A stretch of DNA of 64,000 nucleotides from Cladopsammia gracilis (lineage: Eukaryota; Cnidaria; Anthozoa; Scleractinia; Dendrophylliidae). The stretch spans positions 1,291,001 to 1,355,000 of the forward strand of contig JAJGOT010000163.1 in NCBI GenBank assembly GCA_022457155.1. The letters are read 5' to 3'. How positions within the stretch are numbered: the first letter of the stretch is position 1; the number at the start of each line of letters is the position of its first letter. This document shows positions 24,075 to 35,045 of the stretch, in pieces. The notes under the pieces were generated by a model that worked only from the letters and a program-made list of their open reading frames with translations, searched no databases and was not told the origin of the DNA. The position numbers and the translations under genes are program-made.

Positions 24075-27000
24075 ATGGACACAAAAATAGCGTTGATCTT
24101 TATGTTGCTCATACTCTCTGTCCATGGAATTGGAGGAGCTCCACTCAATAAAGTAAATTACTTTTAAATAATTCTTTTGAATGAAATTCCTAAATCACAA
24201 GACTTTTTAAAAGGAATAAAAGTGCTTTTTATAAGAAGTCTCGATATAACATAAACTTAGAGCGCGTGTTTTTGAGACATATTCTTGTCATTCTAAACTT
24301 CAGAGTACGCTAACTATACACGTTGTTTACATGCTCACTCACTGACCAAAAATTTCCAGGTACACATTGCATCCATATTCCTTATTTTACGAGAGGAATA
24401 GGTGCAATATTTAGGAGGGGGACATTGGGGGGCTCTGAACACCGCAACACCGCAAAAAAAATTACCGAACACCGCATCACTGCAAGAAAAGTCAACGAAA
24501 CACCGTCACCACAATATATACTTTTGTCGAGTAAGTTATAAATGAAAAAGGCTTATGATTGGCGACCGACAGCGTATTGAAGATTAACTAGACAGTATTG
24601 GACTGCTTTTTGTTACAAATGAAACATAATGGTACGTGCTTTTCATAAATAAGTATGGAATAGATAATATATTCTTGGTTTTCACATGACGTCATCAAAT
24701 TCGAAAATCATAAATTGCAATGCCTTCTGAATTTATATGTCCACCAGGTTGAAGATGACTTAAAAATAAATCTTTTCACAAGTATCCAACCCGGTAGCGT
24801 CTTTCGTTTTGAAAATACAGCATTTTGAATGTCTGACTTTTCACCCTACGTGACACCAACATGGCGTCCGTGACGGTTGTATCGAAAACGAAGACCCACG
24901 AAAACGAAGACCTAAGACCTAAGACCAATATCTAAGACCCAAAACTAAGACCTAAAACTAAGACCTAAAACTAAGACCCCCTATAATTTACCTTTTTTAC
25001 CAGGGTCTTAGTTTTCGTTTTTTCGAAAACTAAGACCTAAAACTAAGACCCCCTTTAAAAGACCTTTTTTTACCAGGGTCTTAGTTTTCGTTTTTTCGAA
25101 AACTAAGACCTAAAACTAAGACCCCCTTTAAAAGCCTTTAAAAGCGTATTTTCTTTTTCCAAAGCCAATTTTGTTATTTCAATCCGTTATTTACTATAAG
25201 ACAATAAACAAAAACCAGATGCGAAGTCTATGGCAAAAGTCATTTTGACACTGCTTACCAGGGTCTTAGTTTTCGTTTTTTCGAAAACTAAGACCTAAAA
25301 CTAAGACCCCCCTTTTATTTCTTTAAAGGCCGTTTTTTCAGTTCACTTGAAATGGAAGCGGCCACAGTCGAGGAAAACACTGCTCAAAAGAAGCGATATT
25401 CATGTCAAATGATCGCACAATAAACAGAAAACTCTGGTTAGCTTGCAGGTTGAATGCCATGAATTGTAGCGGGCGTGACATAGCGTGACATTCTCACTTG
25501 CGCAACAAGGTGTTAAGTTTCCATCGCTATAATCGTTTTATTTATCTTGCACGTACACGCAAGCAAGCGTAGGTTGTAGTAACTATTTTGCCGATGATTC
25601 ATAATGACTAAGAATGATTCAGTATTATTCAGCATTTGTAATGTTTCTATGTTTAGTAGCTTTTAGTGATTCACGTCAATACATGTACATATAAATACCG
25701 TAGTTTATCTCAATAAAGTTAGTTGATTATAGAGTGTTTTCACTGACGTCATATCAAAATTCAGAAGCAGTTTTCGATTCTAAAATGTTTATGGAATTGT
25801 AGAGAGTTTAAAACTACGCATCTGGGCCAAATTTTGAAGCGCAAGAGTATTTCATTCAAGAGTTATAGGCGAATGAGTATAGACATTTTTAGTAAGAAAT
25901 GTATGGAGCGGCCATCTTGGTGTCCCACTTAGGGACACCAACATGGCGGCCAAAAATTTAAAGACTTTAAATTCTTAATAACACCAAAAATCTCATCACA
26001 AAATATTGTATTCACTATAAGAGGCATGAAATTTTGACACATTTCCTTGGGCTTCTCATTCCTTTGATTTTCATCCATATTTTGGGACAAAACCCCCCCT
26101 TCTTAACCCCCCTTCTTTTGAACGTTCGGGGTCTACCCCTGATTGAACCTAGAAGTGAAGCCGTTAAAATTGACAGGATCGCGCGTTCTTTAACAGATTG
26201 AAATAACAAAATTGGCTTTGGAAAAAGAAAAAACGGCCTTTAAAGAAATAGAAGGCCTTAGTCAAAATGACTTAAGTGACTTTTGCCATAGACTTCGCGT
26301 AGACCCTCGTGATCTGGTTTTTGATTGTTGTCTTATACTGAATGACGGATTGAAATAACAAAATTGGCTTTGGAAAAAGAAAAAAAAAACGGCCTTTAAA
26401 GAAATAAAAGGGGGTCTTAGTTTTAGGTCTTAGTTTTCGAAAAAACGAAAACTAAGACCCTGGTAAGCAGTGTCAAGATGAAGATAAATAATACATTATA
26501 GCAATGGAAACTTAACACCTTGTTGCGCAAGTAAGAATGTCACGCCATGTCACGCCCGCCACAATTCATGGCATTCAACCTGCAAGCTAACCAGAGTTTT
26601 CTGTTTATTGTGCGATCATTTGACATGAATATCGCTTCTTTTGAGCAGTGTTTTCCTCGACTGTGGCCGCTTCCATTTCAAGTGAACTGAAAAAACGGCC
26701 TTTAAAGAAATAAAAGGGGGTCTTAGTTTTAGGTCTTAGTTTTCGAAAAAACGAAAACTAAGAACCTGGTAAGCAGTGTCAAAATGACTTTTGCCATAGA
26801 CTTCGCATCTGGTTTTTGTGTATTGTCTTGTAGTAAATAACGGATTGAAATAACAAAATTGGCTTTGGAAAAAGAAAAAACGCTTTTAAAGGCATTTAAA
26901 GGCTTTTAAAGGGGGTCTTAGTTTTAGGTCTTAGTTTTCGAAAAACGAAAACTAAGACCCTGGTAAAAAAGGTCTTTTAAAGGGGGTCTTAGTTTTAGGT

Positions 27001-30000
27001 CTTAGTTTTCGAAAAAACGAAAACTAAGACCCTGGTAAAAAAGGTAAATTATAGGGGGTCTTAGTTTTAGGTCTTAGTTTTAGGTCTTAGTTTTGGGTCT
27101 TAGATATTGGTCTTAGGTCTTAGGTCTTCGTTTTCGTGGGTCTTCGTTTTCGATACAACCCGTCCGTGACAAAGCTTTTTCCTATGAAACAAGGGCCTCT
27201 CCTCGTGATTTTTGGCACTTTGGGCAGTTAAAGTATTAGGAATGCAGTTTATGCGAATGAATAGTAGTTCACGAGAGAAAAGTAATCGCTGTCAGAGCGA
27301 AAGTGAAGTCCAGATGTTTTTATTGATTTCCGGCGGCCATCTTGGTGGCGTTTCCATACAAAGCTCTGTAAATTTGAGTCGAGTGCTTCGGCGAATAATT
27401 CAACAACGGGATACTGCACAGATCTGAGACTTAGCGAAGTTTTTTATTTGTTACTCTTTTATAACATAACAAATTATTGGCTTCTTTCACTAAATAGTTT
27501 CGATTCTAAAACATTATATCTTGGTGTCCCTCCGGGATGGCATTTCCATACAAAGCTCTGTAAATTTGAGTCGAATGCTTCGGCGAATAATTCAACAACG
27601 GAATATTGCACAGATCTGAGACTTCGCGAAGTTGTTTATTTGTTACTCTTTTATAACATTACAAATTATTGGCTACCTTCGCTAATTCGTTTCGATTTTA
27701 AAATTTTATGGCGTGACAGTGAAAACCAAGAATAGAGGCTAAATTTAGATCTGACAAGGGTCAAACAGGAAACGGCAACACCGCAGATAATTTCGTTCCA
27801 TCGAACACCGCAGACTTTAAAGCGCAAACATCGCACACCGTAGGGTTTGAGATCACCGCAACACCGCAAGCTGGGGTTTTATTCACCGCAACACCGCATA
27901 GCAACACCGCATCACCGCAAATCCCCAATGTCCCCCTCATTTAGGGTATACTTTTTTTTGGAAGGGCCAGCATATGTCCCCAAAAACGCGCCCTTAGTCT
28001 GATATAAAGCACAACGTACAGGAGATATGAAGATTTGATTTTGTGACTGAGTTGGTAACTAGGGGATGGTAAATTGGCTACGGTTAATAATGGTGATTGA
28101 ACTGAGTGGCGTGCAATTTGGTCTGAAATCATACGCGTGATTTCAAAATCGAACGAGTGCGCAGGGCGAGTTCGATTTGAAATCACCAGTATGATTTCAG
28201 GCCAAAATTGCACGACACGAAGTTCAATTACCACTTTATTACATCCATTTTGAAATCGCACAATTTAATTGCCCAAATACAGGATTTTAGTCAGTTCCAA
28301 TATTGATGTGACTTATAGATGCGATTTAGAGCAAAAAATAGTGCGATTTGGGAGTAAATCGCACTGCTGAGAAAAAGATGCGATTTAGAGCAAAAAACAG
28401 TGTGATGTGGGAATAAATCGCACTGCTGAGAAAAAAGATGCGATTTAGAGCAAAAAAACAGTGTGATTTGGGAATAAATCGCATTGCTGAGAAAAAGATG
28501 CGATTTGGAGCAAAAAATAGTGCGATTCAGGAATAAATCGCACTGCTGAGAGCCAATCAGATTGCAAGGATCACCAGTGATTTCAAAATGGATGTAATAA
28601 ATAAATATAAAAGCTGGCGTTTCGAGCGCGATTCGCTCTTACCTTATCAACTCAGTTGATAAATCCAAGTTAATCAGTTCATAAAATCACCTTTTGACTT
28701 AACGTTTGTTGCCCAACATTTTTTAAATAAATGTTTCTATTTGAAAAAACAGATGTTTCAAATACTATAACAATTATTATTACAATCACAATTTTACGAT
28801 GCAATGCAATACGATACAATGCTAATGAACATTCTATTGAGATTTAAATTAAGTAATAATAATAATACATTAACGAACTATTTCAAAAAATTAATAACAC
28901 TAAAGAAAGGAATTCATTAAAGAAGAACTGCCCACTTACGGTAAAAATTCTTTAAACATTTTTTGCAATTGCAAATTCTATATTATTTGGATTCTTTTCT
29001 TGAACTCGTAGCAGGTAGCTCTAAGCTCTGGAAGATGTGGTATTTCGCTCTGAAAATTGAGTAGTTTAGTGCCTGCTGGTATAAAGTTTTATCAAAATAT
29101 CCGAGGAGTATTTTAACTTGATTTTGAAATGGTCTATCGTGCGTTTTTTCAAACCACCAATCTTGAAATATATTCCAGAAAGAGAACGATTTGATGCAAA
29201 GGACTAACAAGTGGTTTCTCGTTTTTTTTTTTTTTTAATTTTCTCGATCGTTCTTACATAAAGAACAAACATCACTTTCCGAAATGTCATTATACGGCAT
29301 GAGCCGCTCATTTGAGTAGGAAGTATGTTGTGTATAATTTTGTATTGCATGAAACATTATGAGTTTAACTTCCTTTGTAAATACAAAAGGTATAGAGCGT
29401 ATGCACATGACGTCACGGCGGCCATATTGGTGTACCAAAACAATAGAACGGCGGCCATGTTGGTGTACCAAAACAATCCTGTGGGATTTGAACGCTTTTC
29501 TTATGTTAACACTTTCTTTTGTTCCAATAAATTTGCATAGCTGCTTGCCACGTGAGTGCATACGCTCTATAGCTCGTAGAATTTATGAACTTTTCTTTTG
29601 GTAAAGCGTGTCACAAGATTTTACTTTGTGAGGTTGGTGGTACGAAAGTGTTTTAATTTTTAAGAATGCAGAGTCACTAGAACTTGTGGATAAAGAGTGA
29701 TGTCATCTCAAACACAAGGAAAAGTATTTCATCAGGATTTCTAAACACCGAAAAGTGGGTTGAAAAAACGAGGCGCAGCCGAGTTATTTTTTACCGACTC
29801 CTAGTTGTTTGGAACCCGAAGAAACACTCTTTCGAGTGTTTGATATAGCTTTTCTCAAACTCATTAATAATTCATGACGAAAATACAAAGGAAATTAATG
29901 TTTAATGAGTGTTTGGAAATCAGTTGAAACACTCCTCATTTTTGCATCCTTAATTTCTCCTTCTAAAATCATTTTGTTTGATAAGTAATATCAAACATTC

Positions 30001-30448
30001 AACACAGTATTTCATCAGATTTCCAAACACCTTGAAATGGGTTAAAAAAAAAAAGCCGGCTGCGCCTCGTTTTTCCAACCCACTTCGCGGTGTTTGGAAA
30101 TCTGATGAAACACTGTTCCTCGTGTTTGATATATAACTCCTCTCCCCTCCCCCCCCCCCCCCTTGTTTTTCAACCCACTTCGCGGTGTTTGGAAATCTGA
30201 TGAAACAATGTTACTCGAGTTTGATTTATTACTCCCCTCCCCCCCCCCCCCCCCCACCGGCTTGTTTTTCATCCCACTTCGCGGTGTTTGGAAATCTGAT
30301 GAAACACTGTTACTCGAGTTTGATACATTCCTTCAAACTACGAAAAAAGAAGAAATAATATCACCAAAATCTATCCTAATTAACATCGGTTTCCAAACCA
30401 CCGTCACGCTTATGATGTTCTTTGTTCAAACTTGATGAATTATTAATC

Positions 30449-30486
<38 letters not shown>

Positions 30487-30879
30487 CGACTTTATTCAAG
30501 AGAAAATAATTATAATCTCTTGCTTTACAATTATTATTATTATAATTACAATTACAATTAATAAATTATTATTATAATAAATAAATAAAGTAAAGTAAAA
30601 AGGCTAATCGAGGCGGGAGGTGAAGAGGACAAGAAAGAAAATATAAGAAAACCAAAATATAAGAACAATTTTTTGTTTTAACTTGCGAAGGATTGCCCAA
30701 AATGCCGTATTCTTCCAAACGAAGATAATGCAGTCAAGAGATCCAGTCCAGTCAAGAAAGCGAAGGATTGCCCAAAATGCCGTATTCTTCCAAATGAAGA
30801 TGATCCAGTCAAGCTGTCCAGTTCACTGTTGGGTATGCAGGACCTCCCTCTGAATAAACACCCGGAGGCGTCATTTTAA
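24075..30879 (+). CDS. Candidate two-exon secreted peptide gene, truncated paralogue of the EGF-D8C gene
   Basis: Exon 1 (24075-24152) encodes 26 residues: MDTKIALIFMLLILSVHG then IGGAPLNK, a clean signal peptide ending at donor AAA|GTAAAT in phase 0. The best acceptor match, CTTGCGAAG|GAT, lies at 30690/30691 and is the same as in the intact gene. From there an open frame of 62 codons runs to a TAA at 30877-30879. It holds two copies of the [12 protein letters not shown] motif, from an in-frame duplication of exon 2, separated by VKR and KKAK. It then reads through a relic of an EGF exon (near 30826-30854) in another frame. Either it is a working ~88-residue secreted peptide or a pseudogene whose frame stayed open by chance. 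The intron of about 6.5 kb is full of insertions. No D8C exon follows. Confidence 0.45.
24875..27160. mobile_element. 2.3 kb fold-back element (MULE-like) nested in the TIR element
   Basis: Ends GGTTGTATCGAAAACGAAG and its reverse complement, with an exact 10-bp target duplication CGTCCGTGAC at 24865-24874 and 27161-27170. Arms of roughly 700 nt (to about 25555 and from about 26470) are built of repeated AAAACTAAGACC-type units that pair across the element, and each arm contains smaller hairpins (TTTTCGTTTTTTCGAAAA). Ten-bp duplications and long inverted arms suggest a Mutator-like source; that is inference. No coding capacity was seen. Confidence 0.88.
25740..26010 (+). repeat. Dispersed repeat in the fold-back loop (sibling 57415-58110)
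   Basis: GGAATTGTAGAGAGTTTAAA, TTCAAGAGTTATAGGC and GTGTCCCACTTAGGGACACC are all found again, in the same order, at 57480-58110. The loop of the fold-back element therefore carries captured repeat DNA. Confidence 0.75.
28090..28600. repeat. Inverted-repeat element enclosing a ~60-bp tandem repeat
   Basis: An outer pair, TTACATCCATTTTGAAATC and its reverse complement, encloses four ~60-bp units (28317-28552) of GATGCGATTTAGAGCAAAAA plus GTGCGATTT...AAATCGCAC. A second palindrome at about 28090-28232 pairs GCAATTTGGTCTGAAATCAT with its reverse complement. Non-coding. Confidence 0.8.
28690..29290. other. AT-rich intronic stretch, nothing recognised
   Basis: Contains ATT/AAT runs and a poly-T at 29223-29237. 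No gene or element ends were seen. Confidence 0.45.
29400..29720 (+). other. Paralogous intron segment holding an insertion-free site
   Basis: Matches 1010-1040 joined to 1416-1480, and 2670-2720 (AGAACTTGTGGATAA). It serves as the empty site for the element at 1044-1415. A local duplication of GGCGGCCAT.TTGGTGTACC lies at 29426-29470. Confidence 0.6.
29765..30335. repeat. Tandem and inverted repeats with CGGTGTTTGGAAATCTGATG
   Basis: Three direct copies of a ~110-bp unit (CAACCCACTTCGCGGTGTTT, then GATGAAACACTGTT) separated by poly-C, plus an inverted copy around 29740-29830. Open frames on both strands are repeat artefacts. Confidence 0.8.
30448..30487 (+). repeat. (CAA)n microsatellite
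   Basis: About 13 CAA triplets. Confidence 0.95.
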
Positions 30880-31227
30880 ACAGTTCTTTACAGGGAGGGG
30901 GCGGGGGGGGGGGGGTTGGGGGGTGGGGGTTGATTCAGTAACTTAGGCATACTTAAAAAGGTTACTTTTTACAGAAACTGCGAAACAGTATCGGGCTTTC
31001 GGACAAGGCACATTTATTGACTATTGACAGCTTCGTTCCCACGGATTTTCCTTTTTAAAATATGAGAAGGATAAAGGCCTGGGATCGAGGTTGGACTGCT
31101 AGAAAACATGGCTATCAATCGCTAAAAATAACCCTATAAAACGCCATTTCATCGTGTCACGTCACAAAATACTCCGCAATTCTTGGAGTATTTTGACAGC
31201 TTTGTCCAGGGTACCGTTTAAAGGGAA

Positions 31228-31513
31228 GTCGGACACCTTATTAAGACTTATATAACGTAATGTCGACACTTAGAATTTTATTTTCAATAAATTTTTAAGT
31301 GTAAAAAAGAAAATCTAAAATCCCCCACTCAGGATTGAACCTGTGATCTCAGCTAGGCTTAGGCTTAGATAGCCTACCGTACCACTGTATCACTGTACCA
31401 CCTAGCTTCTCGGGTTGTTCAGGCCTAAATTGAACTATATAAACTGCTACCCATAACATCAACTGAAAGCTAACCAGTTACTCCGTTATATAAGTTTCAA
31501 TAAGGTGTCCGAC
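31228..31513 (-). mobile_element. TIR element carrying a tRNA-like promoter, copy 1
   Basis: Ends GTCGGACACCTTATT.A.AC and TATATAACG form inverted repeats of about 30 bp. On the minus strand the core (about 31320-31410) reads GAAGCTAGGTGGTACAGTG and then CAGGTTCAATCCTG, good matches to the tRNA box A and box B promoter sequences. A sibling of opposite orientation is at 52008-52278. The tRNA head sits inside the inverted repeats rather than at one end as in a normal SINE. Confidence 0.8.
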
Positions 31514-31659
31514 GTCCTTCTGAACGGTATTCTTTAGGCTTAACCTTTGTCCAGGGGTTTCCCCGCCCCGCCATTTTGAAAACGGAGAAGGACCTAGAAA
31601 CGAGCTCGTCCTGTCACCCGGAACTTACTTGGTTTTTAATATCAACTGAGTTGATAATT

Positions 31660-31851
31660 AACAATTGGTTCATGCTTTAGCGTGCGTCTATCGAGTTATG
31701 GAGCACGCGGGAAGTTTGGAGAGCACGAAAGAAGCGTAAGAGTTGCCCGAAGCGATAGCCGAGGGTAACTCTAGCTTCTTGAGTGCTCTCCAAACTTCCC
31801 ACGTGCTCCATAACTCGATAGGGCACAGCTTAAAGCATGAACCAATTGTTT
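31660..31851. repeat. Palindromic element
   Basis: AACAATTGGTTCATGCTTTA and CGAGTTATGGAGCACG pair with their reverse complements at 31796-31850. A further inverted pair (TTTATAACATAG and CTATGTTATAACG) joins 31850 with 32120. Confidence 0.85.
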
Positions 31852-32209
31852 TATAACATAGTCGGTGGAATTGTGCATCAAATCCGACGCGAAAAACGGT
31901 TCGCGGTAAGCGAAATATTAAGCAAAATAGGAATTGGTTTTATTTCAAATTTTCTGTTGAAAGCTCGAGTTTTATTTTACTGCAGTTTAAATACAAAATT
32001 CTTTATTTTTAAAAAAGAAATCACGGTCAAGAATGGCACTTTTATTTATCACCGTGCACTATCGAGATTTTGAGCACGCTTACGTATACTGAATTTGATT
32101 GCGCGGCTCTGCTAGCTATGTTATAACGTAAATTGGTCACCGTAAAACGATTGGTGGCCAATTAACCTCAACTTACTTGATAAAACCACATTTTCATGTT
32201 TCACTCCCC

Positions 32210-32375
32210 AATAGACGATATTCGCATTCACGGTATTGAACTGGAACTAGCGTGCAGTCGAGGCTCATGCAGATGAATCTTTTCACATGCAAATATTTTT
32301 AATGATATTCCCCCGCATTAGCCTCGACTGCAAGCTAGTTCCAGTTCAATATCGAGAATACGAATATCGTCTATT
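32210..32375. mobile_element. MITE, 166 bp, long inverted arms
   Basis: AATAGACGATATTCGCATTC and TATTGAACTGGAACTAGCGT pair with their reverse complements at the right end with few mismatches. Confidence 0.88.
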
Positions 32376-32379
32376 AACC

Positions 32380-33090
32380 TTCGAAGCACCACAGTTTCTC
32401 ACAAAACTAACCCCTTTATTCAAGAGAGATGTAAAGTTTTATTGTTCGGCTGAAATTACATTGACCATGTTGACGTATTCGCTGTTTCCAGAACTTGAAA
32501 CTTTTAACAAGTTAACAAATTATAACAAAGCGATTTAACCGTAAATTCAGAGATTTTAAAGCTATAGCAGTGTAAAACATTTAAAAATTGAAGGCTAGTT
32601 ACTTAAACGAAATCTAATTTAGACCGCGGTTTAAAGGGGCAGTATCACGAGGTTCTACGCGCGGCACTGTTCACTATTCTTGCCCCGGAATTTTGGACAT
32701 ATCACTGTTAAAAGTGATTTTTTCTTTCTTCCGGCTATCAAAACGGTTTTTTTGAATCAACAAATACCTCCACTTCTCGACGGCCTTTTTGAATTTGCGG
32801 AATCAAACTTGAAAACGTGGGCCGACGTTTTCAAGTTTCGAACTCGTGATACTTCCCCTTTAAGACAATTACTAGTCCTCCACATCTGTTTATAACAGGG
32901 TTATTCTAAGTAGATAAATGGTTTTCTAGTCTGTGGTGTATGCGTTCTGGACACATTGTTTACAGTAAATAGCGTTTTAATATTAGGGTTGGCCAGATTG
33001 AAATTGATTTAGACCGCGGTTTTGTTAAACACCGTCAGTAAATTTTACTCGTATTTAGAGATTAGAACTGCAGCAAAGTAAAACAGGGTA
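32380..33090. other. No gene recognised
   Basis: AT-rich spacer. GATTTAGACCGCGGTTT occurs twice (about 32618 and 33008). Frames here lack any recognisable domain. Confidence 0.45.
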
Positions 33091-33505
33091 CAACAACATG
33101 GTCATTGAGGTTACTGATCGAACACATACAAATTTACATGTTAAGGGTTTAAGTATCAATGAAAATGTATTAAAATATGTTTTTCTTTGAGTCTCTAGGT
33201 AACATAACCTAAACGATGAAGAAAATAATGTATGCTAAGATTATATGTAATGATATTTTTAAACAGTATTTGATGCGGAAAAACTTTATCGTTAATTTTC
33301 AGCGAAACATTAAAAGAGACCTGTTCTCGCTTTTTAATGTCATTGTGTTACTGTTGACCTGAACCGAAAACCATAATGAAATGAACTTAACAATAATGTT
33401 TCAAAATAATGGAATGAAGAAAAAGGACAAGTATTTTTAGCTACAATGGCATAAAGGTGGTCAGTGTCGAACCAACTCAAATCACGTCTTTCTTTCTGAT
33501 AAAGC

Positions 33506-33735
33506 AGTTTTCAATTGAGTGTCGTAAAACCAAAACCAACGTAGTTACTCTGACCAATCACAGCAGTCGTAAACAATCCAATGAACCTATCAGGCTCGAA
33601 GCAATTACATGTCGGCGGCGCCAAGCGCGGGAAAACGCGTGCGAGCAAGTCACGATTGGTTTTGGTTTTACTTCTGATTGGTCGAGAAAGTGGCGCGAGA
33701 TGTTTTAGCCAATCACAAAGCATATCATAGCAATG
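33506..33735. mobile_element. CCAATCAC-rich MITE family, copy C
   Basis: Begins AAGCAGTTTTCAATTGAGTG and contains GGCGGCGCCAAGCGCGGGAA. Its right end is cut short before the next copy. Confidence 0.75.
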
Positions 33736-33809
33736 CAAGTATTTTTAGCTACAATGGCATAAAGGTGGTCAGTGTCGAACCAACTCAAATCATGTCTTAC
33801 TTTCTGATG

Positions 33810-34655
33810 AAGCAGTTTTAACTTGAGTGTCGTAAAACCAAAACCAACGTAGTTACTCTGACCAATCACAACAAACACAATCAGAACTCGAAGCAAATAC
33901 ATATAGCCAGCGTCAAGCGCGGGAAAACGCGTGCGAGCATGTGACGCTGGAATGAACGCTTTTTTGGAATGAAGTAAATAACATCCTAAAATCGCAAAAG
34001 CTTATTTCCGCTCCTTTCGACATAAAGGATATTTTCTTTGGAATTGTCCGTGCGATTAACAACGATGTTCTTATTAACTACATCATTCTCGAAGGTAAAT
34101 ACTTTATCTACCGTGCTAAGCTTAATAAATCCCCCCTCTCCATTAGTCTGTTTTTAGAAAAATGTAAGAGAACGTATCAAATCGAACGTTTTATTGCGAG
34201 AAGGAACAAAAACCTTTTTCTCCACAACAAAAAATGGGAGCCCTTCCTCCCTCTTTTGGAACAATAGCTAAAACTTTCCTTCTTTTGGTATACAAGCTAT
34301 AAGGATTTAAGTATGTTAAAAAATATTGTTTTAGTGTGAGTATATCGTTCTGTAAGTATTGAAAGTATTGTTTTTGTAATAAGCGTAAGTATCGTATTGT
34401 AAGTAGTGTAAGTACCCGACTGCAAGAAGTATATTGATTTGTAAGTAGTGTAAGCTTTGTATTGTGAAATAAAAAATTACTTCCGCACTCAAAAAAAAAA
34501 AAAAAAAAAAAAATGTGACGCTGGTTTTGGTTTTACTTCTGATTGGTTGAGAAAGTGACGCGAGATTTTTTAGCCAATCGCAAAGCGTAGCAATGCAAAA
34601 CCAAAGCAATTGTGAAATTACTTTCGATACTCAAACGAAAACCGCTCTAGAACGG
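33810..34655. mobile_element. CCAATCAC-rich MITE family, copy D, split by a LINE
   Basis: Begins AGCAGTTTTAACTTGAGTG and ends CAAACGAAAACCGCTC. A LINE fragment at 33951-34512 interrupts it at ATGTGACGCTGG, which is duplicated on both sides. Confidence 0.85.
33951..34512 (+). mobile_element. 5'-truncated LINE with ORF2 C-terminus, poly-A and 12-bp target duplication
   Basis: A frame from about 33955 to a TAG at 34265 encodes the last ~100 residues of a LINE polymerase: ILEGKYFIYRAKLNKSPLS, then FLEKCKRTYQIERFIARRN. A ~220-bp 3' UTR rich in GTAAGTA repeats and a poly-A tail (to 34512) follow. ATGTGACGCTGG occurs at 33939-33950 and 34513-34524. The frame is intact within the fragment. This C-terminal segment resembles L1/Tx1-type LINEs; the clade is a guess. 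Confidence 0.85.
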
Positions 34656-34671
34656 TTTTCACACCAAAACC

Positions 34672-34766
34672 AAACTAACATTAACAACAACATTAACATT
34701 AACATTAACAACATTAACATTAACTAACAAAACCAAACTAACATTAACAGTAACTAACAGTAACAT
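34672..34766 (+). repeat. (AACATT)n-type repeat
   Basis: Irregular AACATTAAC units, absent from the partner segment near 11950. Confidence 0.9.
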
Positions 34767-35045
34767 TTTGAGTTTTTAAAGATCTAAAAATTCGTATCTG
34801 ATGAAAAGTAACACAGAAAAACAGCGGCTGAAGATAAAGGCTTTCCCGCTCTTGTTGTTCAAATCGAAATTGTAATGATTATGTGGAGTAGCTGAATATT
34901 TAAACCGTAAACAAGTTTTAAAGACTCAAAGAATAAATGTGAAGGCTTTAACATAAGGCTGGATAAAATAAAGGGACAAAAATTGCAAGATGTGACTCAA
35001 TGGCCCTTTTCACACAAGAGACAGCTATTAATACGTGTAGACGTC

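Larger units (their letters stand above)
24415..27938. mobile_element. 3.5 kb TIR element with 6-bp target duplication
   Basis: Ends GAGGGGGACATTGGGG and its exact reverse complement; ATTTAG flanks both sides (24409-24414 and 27939-27944). The paralogous intron near 570 has the uninterrupted sequence AATATTTAGAGGTAAAC. Subterminal regions carry many direct ACACCGCA repeats on both sides. No transposase ORF is visible. It contains a second element at 24875-27160. The 6-bp duplication and the G-rich end resemble the family at 1044 and 14563. Confidence 0.88.
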
